In this document: in pieces, positions 10,180 to 22,022 of the stretch
Position numbering within the stretch: the first letter of the stretch is position 1
Layout of the letters: each line of letters begins with the position of its first letter
Assembly (NCBI GenBank): GCA_002270565.1
Contig: NQMI01000008.1
Span: 748,807-812,806 of the forward strand
Origin: Stenocarpella maydis
Lineage: Eukaryota; Ascomycota; Sordariomycetes; Diaporthales; Diaporthaceae
Direction: 5' to 3'
DNA: 64,000 nt
Position numbers and translations under genes: made by a program
Notes under the pieces: generated by a model
What the model saw: the letters and a program-made list of their open reading frames with translations, nothing else
Databases searched by the model: none
Told to the model about the DNA's origin: nothing

Positions 10180-12122
10180 GAGCGGTTCCCGTTTAACAGT
10201 TAGAGAAAAAAGTTAATATTAATAGTTAACATTAGTAGGAATAATAAATATACAGGAAGCAAACCATCTGCAGGCAGGCACTTAGCAGCTACAGCCCCTA
10301 GCCTTAACTAAGCAACGCCTAAGCACAGCTCACTATATCAACCACGCCTCTTCATCATCAACACCATAGAAACCACTAAACAATACAAATTAACTATTTT
10401 AAAGCAACTTAATGATAGATTCAGTCTGTTCTAAAGCATCCTCTTGTTTTTCTTCTAGCGGCGTTTTCCCCCCTAGGACCGCCTACATGCAGCGCTAAGC
10501 CTGGCAGGCCTCACCACGCCCCCTTCCGGCCCACACCCCCTTCCAGCCCGCGCCTTCCTCTTCAACAACGAACCACGATTTTCAACGATATATCTTCTTA
10601 ACAATTTCCTCTCAGCTAAATACTTTCAGAGGTACATCATCATTAACCAATCAAGACTCAAGGATTCTCAACGGACCAATCCAGACTCAGATAACTTTCG
10701 GGTAATTACGCTGGGTAAGAACGCTACGCGGGCCGCATATCTCGCACGCTTCGCATGCTCGATACACGTCCCGCTCCGCTGAAAAACAGTACCTAGGTAC
10801 TGTGTGATGCCTGCAGCTCCAAAACAAGAGCTATACAAATGAGGAATGCTCTTACATCGCGCAAGCCTTGCCTCATTTTGTCTGCCGAGTAATAACTCGT
10901 CGCTTTCATGTGGAAAGGGAAAAATACGGCAGCCCTTCAACATATTGTTCCTCGGTTCCTGGATGTGCTCAGTCCAGGAGGCGGCTCTTAGGCTCAGATC
11001 ATGTCTGACCTCCGTCTTGAACTTCAGGCAACAGTATCGCACCTTTTACTACCCCGCCACCAGAAAATGTTGATTTCAGCTAGCGACATTGGTTAGCTTA
11101 TGGGTTAGATAGGCTAGTGGACCTTTCTTGAGCGCTACCAAGTTGGACGTTTGGCCAAAGTCGGAAGACCGAGCGTTTGGGAAAGGAGTCATCTCTCGAC
11201 ATGAAGCTGTTGTTCCGAGGATTTTGGACTGATGAGACGGTTGGGTCAATCGTCATGTCTGGGCTGCACTTCATGGTCCTTCACTCCTGACTGCAATAGC
11301 AATTTTCGAGCCAAAATCAGCGACGGCCAAAAAAGACAAAAAAAAAATTTAAAAAAAAATTAGACGGATGGTCGGTTGACCAGGACAATAGAGGCACGTT
11401 GAAGAGGCTTCTTGGCGTGATTCTGAGCTTCAGCCGTTGTCGTCTCCTTGCAAGCTCAAGATACAACAACGGGCCCGAAACGTACCGGTTGTGACTCGCC
11501 ACGCCTGGCATCTCGGCACCAGAGCATGTCAACAACGCGTGGACGCTGGCCGTTGCGGCACATCTCTACCTAGGTACCTAGGCTAAACGCTGAGCGAGTG
11601 AAGGCGTGGCTTTAGACGTGGTTTTTAGGCCGACTCCATCATATGACGGTCGCCAACCAGCGGTTACGGCTTCCCTGGAAGCAGGCCTAAAATCACACCG
11701 AACCAGCAAAATGGCCATGGAAATGAAAGCGGTTAGATCCAGGTTCAAGCCCAAAAAAAATGGTCAGGTTGCAGTGGCTGGCTTTTCAAGTGCCGTATCC
11801 CGTGGTATTTGGTGTGGTCAGAGGATGTAGTTGAAGGTGGCGGGGTATAGGAGGAGGGGTAGGTCAAGCATTGGACGGAGCTTAAGCTAAGTACATACCT
11901 AGGCAGCTAGGTAGTCAGTAGTATTCTGTACTCCGTAGGTAGTCAAGTCTCCACCAGAGCCGGAACATGGGCCAGGGGTCCACCGCGGGGTGGCTCCTGT
12001 CCATCCCAGCACAAGGAAGGCTTGTTGACTTCTGCAAGCTTTACGACAGCCTCGATATAACGAGACACCCAGTACCCTGAGCACAACGGCTCTAGTAACA
12101 ACACCCCCACAAGTCTTCAGAG
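10180..12122. other. Intergenic, no supported gene
   Basis: GC-normal from about 10450. Open frames up to 124 codons occur on both strands but lack family motifs or consistent splice sites. CCTAGGTACCTAGG-type motifs occur near 11570 and 11900. The last part should hold the promoter and 5' UTR of the DcpS gene. Confidence 0.4.
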
Positions 12123-13181
12123 ATGTCGACCCCAGAGGACCTCGTGCCCCGGTTCAAGCTCGAGCGCCTGCTCAACCAGGGTAAGGCGGCCTACATCTCC
12201 ACCGGACCGAAGTGAAGTCTTCCTATTGTCTGACCCAGGGTCTCCTCCCGCCCTCCAGACCAAGCAGGCAGGAGAACCTCGCTCTACGGCATCATTGAAG
12301 GGCAACCGGCCTTACTGGTCCTGGAGCGCGCGCCCTTTCCCAGTTCCCACGAATACCTCGGGTCCGTCGCCGGTAGCCTCCGCACGCTCAAGAACCTGGG
12401 CGCCAATGACATCTACCACTGGTACATGGCCAGCAGCGGCCCCGTTACCCAAGCACGGGCCGAAGATGACTTTGCCGACCTGAAGATCAACTTGATATAC
12501 CCGTGCACGGAGCAGCACATCAAGAAATACAGCAAGCAAGGAGTCCGCTTCGTGACGGAGACACCCGAGATCTATAGGGACAAGATCCGGCCGCACATGC
12601 AAGCCAAACGAGATCAGGGCCGGCTGAACTGGGTTTTCAACATTATCGAGGGGCGCAAGGAGGTCGAGGATGTCATTTATCGGACTCCTCTCGGCGAGGC
12701 AGGAGACGAAGGCTTCCTCCTGCTGCCGGACCTGAACTGGGACCGCAGGACAACCGAGGCTCTGCATCTGCTGGGCGTCGTGGAGCGGCGCGACATCTGG
12801 AGCTTGCGAGACCTCAAGGTCAAGCACATCCCCTGGCTCCAGCACATGAAAGCCAAGTTTATCGAGGCCACCGAGAAGGTCTACCCCGACATCGAGTCCG
12901 ACCAGTTGAAGCTATATGTCCACTACCAACCAACGTACTACCATTTCCACATCCACATCGTCCACGTGGCTCTGGAGGCCGGCGCGACACAGTCAACAGG
13001 GAAGGCCGTCGGGCTGGAGAGCATAATCGAGCATCTGAGGAGCATGGGCGGTGATCAAGAGAAGGGCATGGACTCGGTGACCTTGGGCTACACGCTTGGA
13101 GAGGCTAGCGAACTGTGGACAGATGTATTTGAGCCGCTCAAGCGCGGTACTTCTTTTCAATCCCCAGCACCAGGTCGTTAA
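12123..13181 (+). CDS. dcs1: Scavenger mRNA decapping enzyme DcpS (HIT family)
   Basis: Two exons, 12123-12180 and 12259-13181, with a 78-bp intron (GTAAGG...CCAG), give 326 aa. DcpS hydrolyses the m7GpppN cap left after 3'-to-5' mRNA decay. The N-terminal domain (about 1-140) includes YGIIEGQPALLVLERAPF and INLIYPCTEQHIKKYSKQ. The C-terminal HIT domain carries the histidine triad YYHFHIHIVHV (about residues 245-255), whose central His forms the covalent intermediate, preceded by the cap-binding region LPDLNWDRR. Length is close to family members (about 330-350 aa). The start at 12123 (MSTPEDLVPRFKLERLLNQ) is the only ATG that splices in frame. Its last 44 bases overlap the end of the convergent GILT-like gene. 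Confidence 0.93.
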
Positions 13182-14115
13182 CTCCGGCTCCGTGCGGGCA
13201 GTCTACCCACTCCCCACCGTCCCGGATGCAGTAGATATCCTCGTCCAGGCGTACTGTGCAGCTCTTGGTGACACCAGCCTAGAACCCGTTAGCAAAAGGA
13301 GGTCCTCCAAGACGGCCTTCACAGGCACGGCGGCGACCTACATCTGAAGACCGGCGGACGCTGTTCCGGAGCATCTCGACCCCCCAGGCGCCGTCGTCCT
13401 TGCTCGCGCACTCGTCGAGCTTCTTGAAGTCAATGGCATGCTCCAGTGCGCAGTCCTCGATAAGGCTCCTCTGCGGGATTTGATGGTAGTCCTTGATCAG
13501 ACACATGGAGAACCCTAGGTAGGTCTTCGGGTCGGGGTACAGGTCCTCGGCACATAGCAACATGATGTTACCAAGACCTAGTCGGGGTAACGGTCAGTCA
13601 GCCTTCAGGTGTCCTAGACTCGGCCGGGTTGCATCCCTGGCGAGCACGCAATCCAGCTGAGGGGGCGGGGGCCCTGCAGACTCACACTCCTCGGGCCCGT
13701 GCTTGCAGGCGATGCCGTCGTTCTCGGTGGGCGTGCCGATGAAGGACAGGGTGAAGTTGACCTTGTCGAAGACACGGACCATGGCGGGCAGGACCAGCTT
13801 CTGCAGGCAGTCCCTGGCGTCCGGGCACTTGGACATGATGTGCGCCTCAAGCGGCACCAGGGCGGCGCTCGCGCCCGCGCCAGAGCCAGAGCCGGAGGCT
13901 GGGGCGGCGGGCTGCAGCGTGCTGGAGAGGTGCGACGAGATGTCCGGCAGCGGGCTCAGCACCGACGAGGGCCTCGCGTACACGTAAAGGCAGAGGACGA
14001 CCAGCGTCAGGACCAGCAGTGGCCGGAACCGTCCTGCCCTCGGCGCGTGGGGCCGCATCGGCGAACCGGCCTGGCGGTGGGGGAATGTCTTGTATTTGGC
14101 GTACTTCTCGTCCAT
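13138..14115 (-). CDS. GILT-family thiol reductase-like protein (membrane-anchored)
   Basis: Three exons on the minus strand (14115-13686, 13577-13342, 13278-13138; introns 108 and 63 bp) give 268 aa. GILT enzymes reduce disulfides in acidic vesicles. Residues about 31-47 form one hydrophobic segment (RPLLVLTLVVLCLYVYA), so this should be a signal anchor placing the rest in the lumen. The reductase region starts VPLEAHIMSKCPDARDCL (about 87-104), and the family CxHG signature appears as CKHGPEEC. Exon 2 has the Cys-rich MLLCAEDLYP...SLIEDCALEH region. Exon 3 ends VDCPHGAGVNDLVLGIEKKY. The paired cysteines sit as CPDARDC, not CxxC, as in other fungal and plant members. The stop lies inside the DcpS coding end. 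Confidence 0.85.
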
Positions 14116-15302
14116 CTTGGGCTGCGGTGAGGATGCGGGCTGCTTTGTTCTTCGGCGTGTAGAATGAACAATATCGCGATGGCTCCCGTCAGGTCTCTAG
14201 GGATGCAACGGTCGGCGACGTGGCCATGACCAGTGTGCGTTGTATGTATGTGTTGTGTATGTGTCAGTTATCAGCTAGACTATCAGCAACCGTGAAGTGT
14301 TATTCTACTGCACTGACGTGATTCAGGGCTAGGGTATTATTTAGGCTCGGGAAGGGTCTAGCTCGTGTCTGAGACGACTCTTCTGCTGCCAAATACCTAC
14401 CTAAGTAGATCCTTCCGTGATTGGGGATTCTTGGGCCCAAGGCCTGTGCATGTGAGACCTCTGGTTACACCGTTGGGATCCATCCTATTTGTTGAAATAC
14501 AGCGTCCTGAAGGAGGCTGGGTGGGCACAGCAGCACGCCCACCTGACCATGCGGAGGATGCCTCCGGGCAGCTTGCGGCGCTGGACGTTTCTGCGTAGCC
14601 TACCTACCCAGTCTGCATTACTAGGTCATGTGGCTTGATAGCAGCCTCGCATCAAAGAGGGTCAAAGATCGCCCCCAGTCATGATCACCATTAATCAGAG
14701 AGGAGGGCCCAGACAATCTTGCTGAGGGGTAACAACCCATGGGACCAGGCCGGGCACCGACCAGCAGGTGCGGCAGAGCTCCGTATGCGGTATCTGGAAG
14801 CCCTCAGGCGAAACGTTGGCTCTGGTGTGGTTGCCCGTGCAACTCGACGTTACGTTGTCATGGGTCGTTTGCTCTGACTCTGAGGGTGGGCTAGCACGTA
14901 TTAATAGTGTTTTTCTTTTTCCAGGGGTCCATTATGGGGGTAGACTGGGGTTGCCAGGTACACTATTAGAGGGCCGTACCTGCCCTGCTCACCACCTGGG
15001 CAAGTACAAGCACTTGTGCCCCGCGGCTCTGACATGAGAAGGGAGTGAGTGCCTGCATCACCTCATTTACGCCTTCTGCCCTTCGTGCCTACAGCGAATA
15101 CTTGACAGGCGAGTTGTTATTTCAAGGTCACGAGCACTCATGCGCTCTCTGTCGTATCCCGCACGACTCACTCGCTTGTGACTCATCCACATTCCAAAAA
15201 TCCATCATAACCCATTCGTCTCCAGCATCTTCGGACCTCAGGACGTACAAGCAGAGCTATGAGCATACGTACCTCTACGCCTCTCCAGCAGACAAATCCA
15301 AC
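14116..15302. other. Divergent promoter region GILT-like / hexokinase
   Basis: About 1.2 kb between two divergently transcribed genes. Open frames are short and conflict. The frame upstream of the hexokinase ATG (15045-15302) is open and in frame with it, but its sequence does not look like hexokinase. I see no distinct element. Confidence 0.4.
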
Positions 15303-17052
15303 ATGGCGTCTGGACAGCAAGCGACCAACCAGTCTCTGGACGACTTCCTCCGACCTCTGCATATAACCGACAGCACCATTTTCGATCTCTCGCGTTCTTT
15401 GTGGGAGAAATTCCGGTGGCTGACTGATAGGTCGGAAAATCAGTTCTTGCCAACGCCCATTAGCGAGTCTCTCCTCCGGCGCGTCAACGACGCCGATCGC
15501 GGCCGGTGGGTTCCCTCGACGGCAGACGCGTCACTATTTACACTACGAGACTGACCATGTTCGCAACCGCAGGTACCTTGCTATTGATATGTGAGCCAAT
15601 TCTTGACTGCGCACAAGCATCCACCAGAGCCATGAGCTGACCAGGGGCTGCAGAGGAGGAACAAACCTCAGAGTAGGCTTTGTCGAGCTGCTCGCCGGTG
15701 CGTCCAGCGGGGCGGGCGACTGGGGCGGTGTGTTTAAGGGGCAACCTGAAGGGCTCTCGTCACTCTCACAAAAGCCCCCCCGGCTGCGCCGCCGTCTGGA
15801 GCGGTCATGGCCCATAGGAGAGCAGCTCAAGGACCAGAACCCAGATCACCTCTTCGAATTCATCGGCGAATGCATATCATATGTCGTCAGCGACGCTTGC
15901 GAGGAATGGGGCCTCAGCCGAACCACCGAGCTACCCATGGGCGTCACCTTCAGTTTCCCAATGGAGCAAAAGTCGCTGCAGGAGGCGACGCTCATGCCTA
16001 TGGGGAAAGGCTTCGCGCTCGATTGCAAAGTCGACCTGGGGGCCTATCTGATCGCCGGATACGAGCAATACCGTGGAGAAAAACTGCCGCCCATCAGGGT
16101 GGCAGCTATTGCGAACGACGCGGTCGCAAGCCTGGTCTCGTTTATTTACCAATTCCAGGCAAAGGCAAACCAGAAGGCAGTCATGGCCCTCATTTGCGGA
16201 ACCGGCACCAACGCAACAATCCCACTGAAGCGCTGCTACCTCAGGGACAGTAAGCTGCCCAAGAAAGTCAGCGTAATATCCGGACAGGAAGACGACGACG
16301 ACGACGACGTCAAGATAGCCGTCAATACAGAATGGAGCATTAATGGTACGAAGGCGTGTCTGGGCAGTTTTGGCATCATTACCAAATGGGATACAGAGCT
16401 TAATCGGAACGTCGAACGGCCCGACTTCCAGCCTCTCGAATACATGACGGCCGGTCGATACCTCGGCGAGCTGGGTCGCATTATATTCCAAGACTACCTG
16501 ACAAAGGTCCTTGGGCACGAGGTCTCCGTACTTCCGCCCAAGTTCAAGGAGCCATTCTCCCTAAGTACGACGTTTCTCAGCCATTACAAACCTCGCGATG
16601 GTGACTACGGCGCCCTGGTGGAACAGCTCCGGAAGGAGTTCCCGATTGTGGAGAAGGAGAACAAGAAGCCGCGTTTTCGTGAACAGCTACTATGGACACC
16701 AGAGATGGCCGAGGCACTCTACCGCATAGCAATTGCCATCGAGGTGCGGGCCGCAGGCCTCATGGCTGCTTACACAATTGGCTTACTACTTTTATCTGAG
16801 GACCTGCTATCGCCTTACGGGCCCAAACCAACTGCTGACACGCCAACCGAGCTCGTCGTGGGATACACAGGAGGCTGTATCACAGCTTTCCAGAACTACC
16901 TGAAAGACTGCCAGGCGTTCCTCGACAGGGTTGTCCGTCTGGGGTGGGGCGGCGATACCAGGTTCCGTGTCCTCCTCAGTGAATGTCACAATGGCGGAAT
17001 CACGGGAGCGGGCATCTTGGTCCCAGCGTCACTTAATAGCGAAGAGAAATAG
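15303..17052 (+). CDS. Atypical hexokinase (GlcNAc-kinase/HxkC-like)
   Basis: Three exons (15303-15505, 15573-15590, 15654-17052; introns 67 and 63 bp) give 539 aa. The middle exon is only 18 nt and encodes YLAIDI, half of the phosphate-1 motif LAIDIGGTNLRVGF (about residues 70-83). Other hexokinase landmarks follow: GVTFSFPMEQKS, AIANDAVASL with the catalytic Asp (near 229), GTGTNATIPL (near 257), NTEWSING and YMTAGRYLGELGRII. The sugar-site segments differ from glucose kinases (NTEWSING for NTEWGAFG; NDAV for NDTV), so a GlcNAc kinase or a regulatory hexokinase of the HxkC/XprF type fits better than a glycolytic enzyme. A run of six Asp (about 286-291) lies in a loop. The ATG at 15303 has a purine at -3. 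Confidence 0.85.
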
Positions 17053-18508
17053 ACGGAGCCTCTGCATGAGGAAACGAGGGTAGATATGAGGAAGAGGCTC
17101 TGTTTCTGGTCTGCCAAGGTAAAGGGCGGTGCCTAACAAAGCGACTGGAAAGGAAGCCTAGATGACTGGCTTCATGGCCGTTCAGAGAACGCCATGATAC
17201 ACACACCAAAACACCAATATACATTATAGCAAGAGCTCGTTCCCTGCTGAGTGTCGCTCTGTCGCTGGCGGGACTGAGTGAGCGCATGCGTTCAGGGTTT
17301 ACATAAGCGTGCTTTAGGTATGTGTATAGCATCAGGGCCGAGGGATGCGGCAAAATCTGTGAGCCGTATCGGGCTCTCTTTGTGGGACCATCGAGATGCA
17401 CCTAAGCACACTTCAAGTCGCCTGTCCAGCTCGTTGTCTCTGTGGAAAAACGCTCAAACACACTGTAGCACGTAGGTTCGGCTTCCTTTCTCATGCTGTG
17501 GCACGACGAGAACAAAGCTATGAGCTGCTTTGGCCCACCGTTGCAGTGTGGCCGTTGTCTGTCGGACTAGGCACTGCAATCCTGCCCGACGGTGCGCGGT
17601 GAGAATGATGAGTCAATTAAGGCCCTTGCTCCCACACGGCGTGGTGGATCATGGCTCTCAGGGGTCTTTAATAACGTTGCAGCTTGTACGTGCTGCTTGT
17701 ATGTTGTACCTGAATACATATGTAGATCGCAAGGATCACAAACGTTATTTCCTTTGTGCCATTTGATTTATCCCCACACATCCATCCACACCAGGTACCT
17801 TCTTCTAGTAATTTCCATACTAACAGTCCTTTAGGGTCACAAATGCCTCAAAACAGGGGTTGCCATTATCAATATCGCCACCATAGCTGCCTTGAAGCTA
17901 TTGCCAACCTCGACAGATTTCTCCCGAGCTTGATTAGCTACAGGAGGCAATTATAACTACCTGGGAGGCCGTGCACTTAGGATTTCTATTACAATTAGCT
18001 TGTTTAATCTGTAAAGTGCATTAATTGTTTATTATCTGAGGGTACATTAGTTCATATTTATAATCAGTAATAAAATAATATTGCTTTTGATATGGTTGCA
18101 TTCGACCTACTGTGGCGACAGAGGTCACGATTTAACGTTTGTAATCCCTGTGGGTTGCAGCCACCGGCAGTCAGGGGCTCGGCACGCGGCCCCCTCCAAG
18201 ACTACTAGTCTGTTATTTGTTTTGATTTGACCCCAGTTGACCAAGCGATCGCTCAAAGTGACAATGTGCATATCCTGCACAAGTCCTTCAGTCGTCCCCT
18301 CTCTCGTGACAGGAAGCCAAGGGTTGCCAACTGAGCAACACAAGTTTAATTCATTGCTTGCTTCCTAAGCGCTCGTTCCTCCATCTCGTCGTCTTGTCGT
18401 ATACCGATAACGAGACAGCAGCCTTCCAAGGGGAGGCGCCGTCAGCTTTGTCCTGCATAGCTGGGTGACGTGCGTGGCGAGGACTGCCCACACGACCCCT
18501 CGTTCACC
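17053..18508. other. Intergenic, no supported gene
   Basis: The spacer between hexokinase and the histone deacetylase gene. A mildly AT-rich patch lies near 17980-18110. Small open frames exist but have no motifs. It should contain the hexokinase 3' UTR and the Hos3 promoter. Confidence 0.4.
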
Positions 18509-21500
18509 ATGTCGTTGTCGCCCAAGGCCCAGGCCACTCCCAGCAGGAGGGTTTCTACAAACATGAGGGACTCGGACGGCGAGCTGCTGCAGTCCCTGCA
18601 CCAGCTTGCCCTCTCGACTTCGCCCTCGTCCAACTCGCCCCTCCCCGCGCGCTCGCCCCGTTCTCCAAACACCGCACCACGCGCCACGAGCTCCACCTAC
18701 AGACCAGCAGTCGACCGGTCGCCGTCCGCCCTCAGTGTCGGGCCTGCCTCGCGAGGGCCCTACAACGGCGCCTCCTCGAATGGCCGCGAGTCCCGCTCCG
18801 CGACCCCGACACTGCTCCGGAAAGCCTCCATGAACTCCCTCCACTCAGCCAACGGCGTCACGCCGCTGCGGCGCTCCAGCTCCGCCAACATGTCCCCGAC
18901 CGCGTCGCGCGCCATGGGCTCGCCTGACCCCCCGCGGCCGCCGCCGCCCTCCGCCAGTTCCATTGCGAGGACGCACTTCACCAGGGAGCTCGAGCTTCTC
19001 CACGGCGAGGAGTCGAACCGCGCCGCCGAGACGCTTGTAATCCTCCACGATTCCTGCTATGGCCACCGGTTCTCCCGCCCGCGCACGTCGCGCGCCGCCC
19101 TGAACACCATTGTCGAGCGACCCGAGAGGATAAAAGCGTGTGTGCTCGGGATTTCGGCAGCGTACGTGCTTCTCGGCGAGAGGCACGCCGAGGGGGAGCA
19201 CCCGTTACACCCGAGTCTGAACCCGGCGGCCATACAGTCGATCCCCTTCCGGATACACAAGTCGAAGCGCCGTGTGTCTTTGACATCGCCTGCGGTCACG
19301 AACGTGCACGGCACCAAGTGGATGGAGGAGCTCAAGATCATGTGCGACTCGGCCGAGGCGAAGCTTGCGACGGGAGGCAAGGAGCTGCAGCGCCCCGAGA
19401 TGAGCCGCGGCCCGGACCACGAGCAGCCTAAGAAGCTGCATGAGGGGGATCTGTACCTGTGCTCGGAGTCGCTGGAGGCGTTGGAGGGCTCACTGGGGGC
19501 TGTGTGCGACGCCGTCGACGCTGTCTTTGCGGAACCCGGCCCCAAGCGCGCGTTTGTCGCGGTTCGGCCGCCGGGCCACCACTGTTCTGCATCGTATCCG
19601 TCGGGCTTTTGCTGGGTCAATAATGTACATGTTGGTATAATGCATGGTATTCTCGGTCATGGCCTCACCCATGCTGCGATTATCGATTTCGATCTTCACC
19701 ACGGCGATGGAAGTCAGCAGATCGCCTGGCAGCACAATTCCAGGGGCGTCGGATTGGCAAAGAATGCGGCGTTCTGGAAGAAGACCTCGATTGGGTACTT
19801 CTCGCTTCACGATATCAACTCGTATCCTTGCGAGATGGGCGACGAAGAGAAGGTCAAGAATGCAAGCTTGTGCATAGACAACGCGCACGGCCAGCACGTC
19901 TGGAATGTGCACCTGGAGCCTTGGAAGACGGAGGCCGAGTTTTGGGCGCTGTACGAGGACAAGTACGCCGTGTTGCTGGAGAAGGCCCGGAAATATCTGA
20001 AGGGACACACGGAACGACTTCGAATGGCGAATCAGACGTCAAAAGCCGCAATTTTCTTGTCGGCGGGTTTCGATGCAAGTGAATGGGAGGGGGCTGGCAT
20101 GCAGCGCCATGTTGTCAATGTGCCGACTGGCTTCTACGCGCGCATCGCGCGGGACGTCACCAAGATCGCCGAGGAGCAGGGAACAGGCGTCGAGGGAAGA
20201 CTTATCAGTGTCCTCGAGGGCGGCTATAGCGATCGGGCATTGACTTCTGGGGTGCTCAGTCATATCAGCGGTCTTGCTGGAAGTGACCCTACACCCAAGG
20301 GTGAACCCAACAGGCTTGACGGCACGACGAACCAAATAACGGGCATCTCGCACGACAGGAGGAACTCGCTTGAGTTGAAGATGCGGCCTCGCCCGTACGA
20401 TCCCACCTGGTGGAGTCCCGAGGACCTGGACCTCCTGGAAACTGGTGTCATGGCATCTCCGCCGCAGCTCAAAGCAGCCCGGAACGGGCCGCTTCCGACA
20501 TACTGCACACCGACGCAGTCATCGACCGCGAAGATGGTCGAAAGCGCACGGCTCCGCCGGCAGGCATCAATGAATGGCATTGCGCCCCCCAGACCGCCCA
20601 CGCCACCGCCCCCAGAGGTGCCGTGGTATACCGCGGCCCATGGGCTCTGTGCAGTGCTGACGCCAACGGATCGGACGACAACAAGTTGCGGGCCGGAAGA
20701 CCTCTCTGCTGAAGCTACGCGGGTCCGGCGTGACCGGCAGATGGCTCTGGAAGGCATCGTGCCGCCCGAAGGGGGTAGGAGTACTCCGGCACCACCGCCG
20801 GCTCCAGCGCCATCCAGGATGAGCCTGCGGGAGAGGAAGCCTACGAGTTACTTTGAGGGCGACGATGATCTAGGCAAGAACAGGCGGAAGACGGTGGCTG
20901 GAGCCCTGGTCACGGCTTCGGAAAAGGTATGCACTATTCTTTGTGATATTCAAAGCCAATCCCAGGCTCCCTCTTTCCCGTGACATCGGCGCCCCTTATT
21001 CTTACTTTATTGCTAACAAACATCACCAGGGATCATCGCGCAGCAATACATCACAGCCTAGTGACCGGGCGCCAACGAGACAAGGACGACGCGTTAGTGC
21101 TGCGTCAACAATTCCTGAATCTCTTGACGGCTCCGAGGGCTTTGCTGCTCCCTTGGACGAGTGGCCGGCGACGTCCATGAGTGAGGGGCCTGATACCTCC
21201 ATGAGCGTGAGGGCGGCTCCTGGAGGCCCACTCACCGTCAAAAAGACCAGGACGACCAAAGCAAAGAAGGATGCGCCCAAAGCCGCCCGGCCTAGCAAGA
21301 ACGTAGCACCCACTGCAAAGGCTGCCTCGAAGTCCAAGTCGTCCAGCCCCGTCGAGCCAACTCAGGCCGCCCAGGCACCGCCGCCCGGATCTGGCGATGA
21401 GCTTGACAAGATCACCACCGGTTTCAAAAAGATCACCCTGGTTACGAAACAGCAGAAAGAAGCACGCGCAAAGAAGGAGGCGACGGCCTCGCCCCCGAAA

Positions 21501-22022
21501 GCTGCAGCCACGGACGCTACAGAGCCCACACCTTTGCCACCATCTAGCCCTGACCCCATAGCGGTTCCGCAGGCGAGCCCTCGGAGCGAGACAGGCTCTC
21601 AGGCAAGCCTTCCACAGGAGATCCCTCTGCCCGGAAGTGGTCAGGACACACCGACCGGACCACCGCCCGAGCCTCAAACTGCTACTCCAGATGTCTTTAT
21701 TCAATATCAGCCGGAGGGGCCTGCCCCAGACTTTGCCGCTCCCCAGGAGCCCCTTACATGGCTTCCTCCGAACACGGCGACGCCCAGCGCGGCCAAGCAA
21801 CCGGCGCCGGGTATGGACACGACTCCAACGCCGATGGAACAGGTTGACCCGGCCTCGCTCCGGTCACCAAGCCCCATGAAGCGGGCTGACTTGCCCATCT
21901 TCACGCCGACCTCCCAGATCCGGTTTGCGCCCCGTACGCCGACCGACTCATCGCCTCCGAAAGCCAACGGCGACCCGCGGCCCGATGATGCAATCTGGGA
22001 GGTGCCCGAAACACCAGAGTGA
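18509..22022 (+). CDS. hos3: Hos3-type histone deacetylase
   Basis: Two exons (18509-20926 and 21030-22022; 103-bp intron GTATGC...CACCAG, phase 0) give 1136 aa. A Ser/Pro-rich disordered N-terminus (about 1-150) precedes a class II-like arginase-fold deacetylase domain (about 170-590). Zn and catalytic motifs are intact: RPPGHHCSASYPSGFCWVNN (about 353-372), IIDFDLHHGDGSQQIAW (about 389-405), IGYFSLHDINSYP, LSAGFDASEWEGAG (about 515-528) and SVLEGGYSDRALTSG. The order and the HDINSYPCE segment are those of fungal Hos3. A long Pro/Ala/Lys-rich tail of about 500 aa, including exon 2, ends in the minor-groove-like KKTRTTKAKKDAPKAARPSK region and TP-rich sequence. An ATG 13 codons upstream (18470) is also in frame; 18509 has the better context (CACCATGTC). 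Confidence 0.92.

Noticed and set aside
18845..20353. Long minus-strand frames opposite Hos3 (up to 187 codons)
   Set aside because: GC-rich codon bias on the plus strand opens antisense frames; the plus strand carries all deacetylase motifs.
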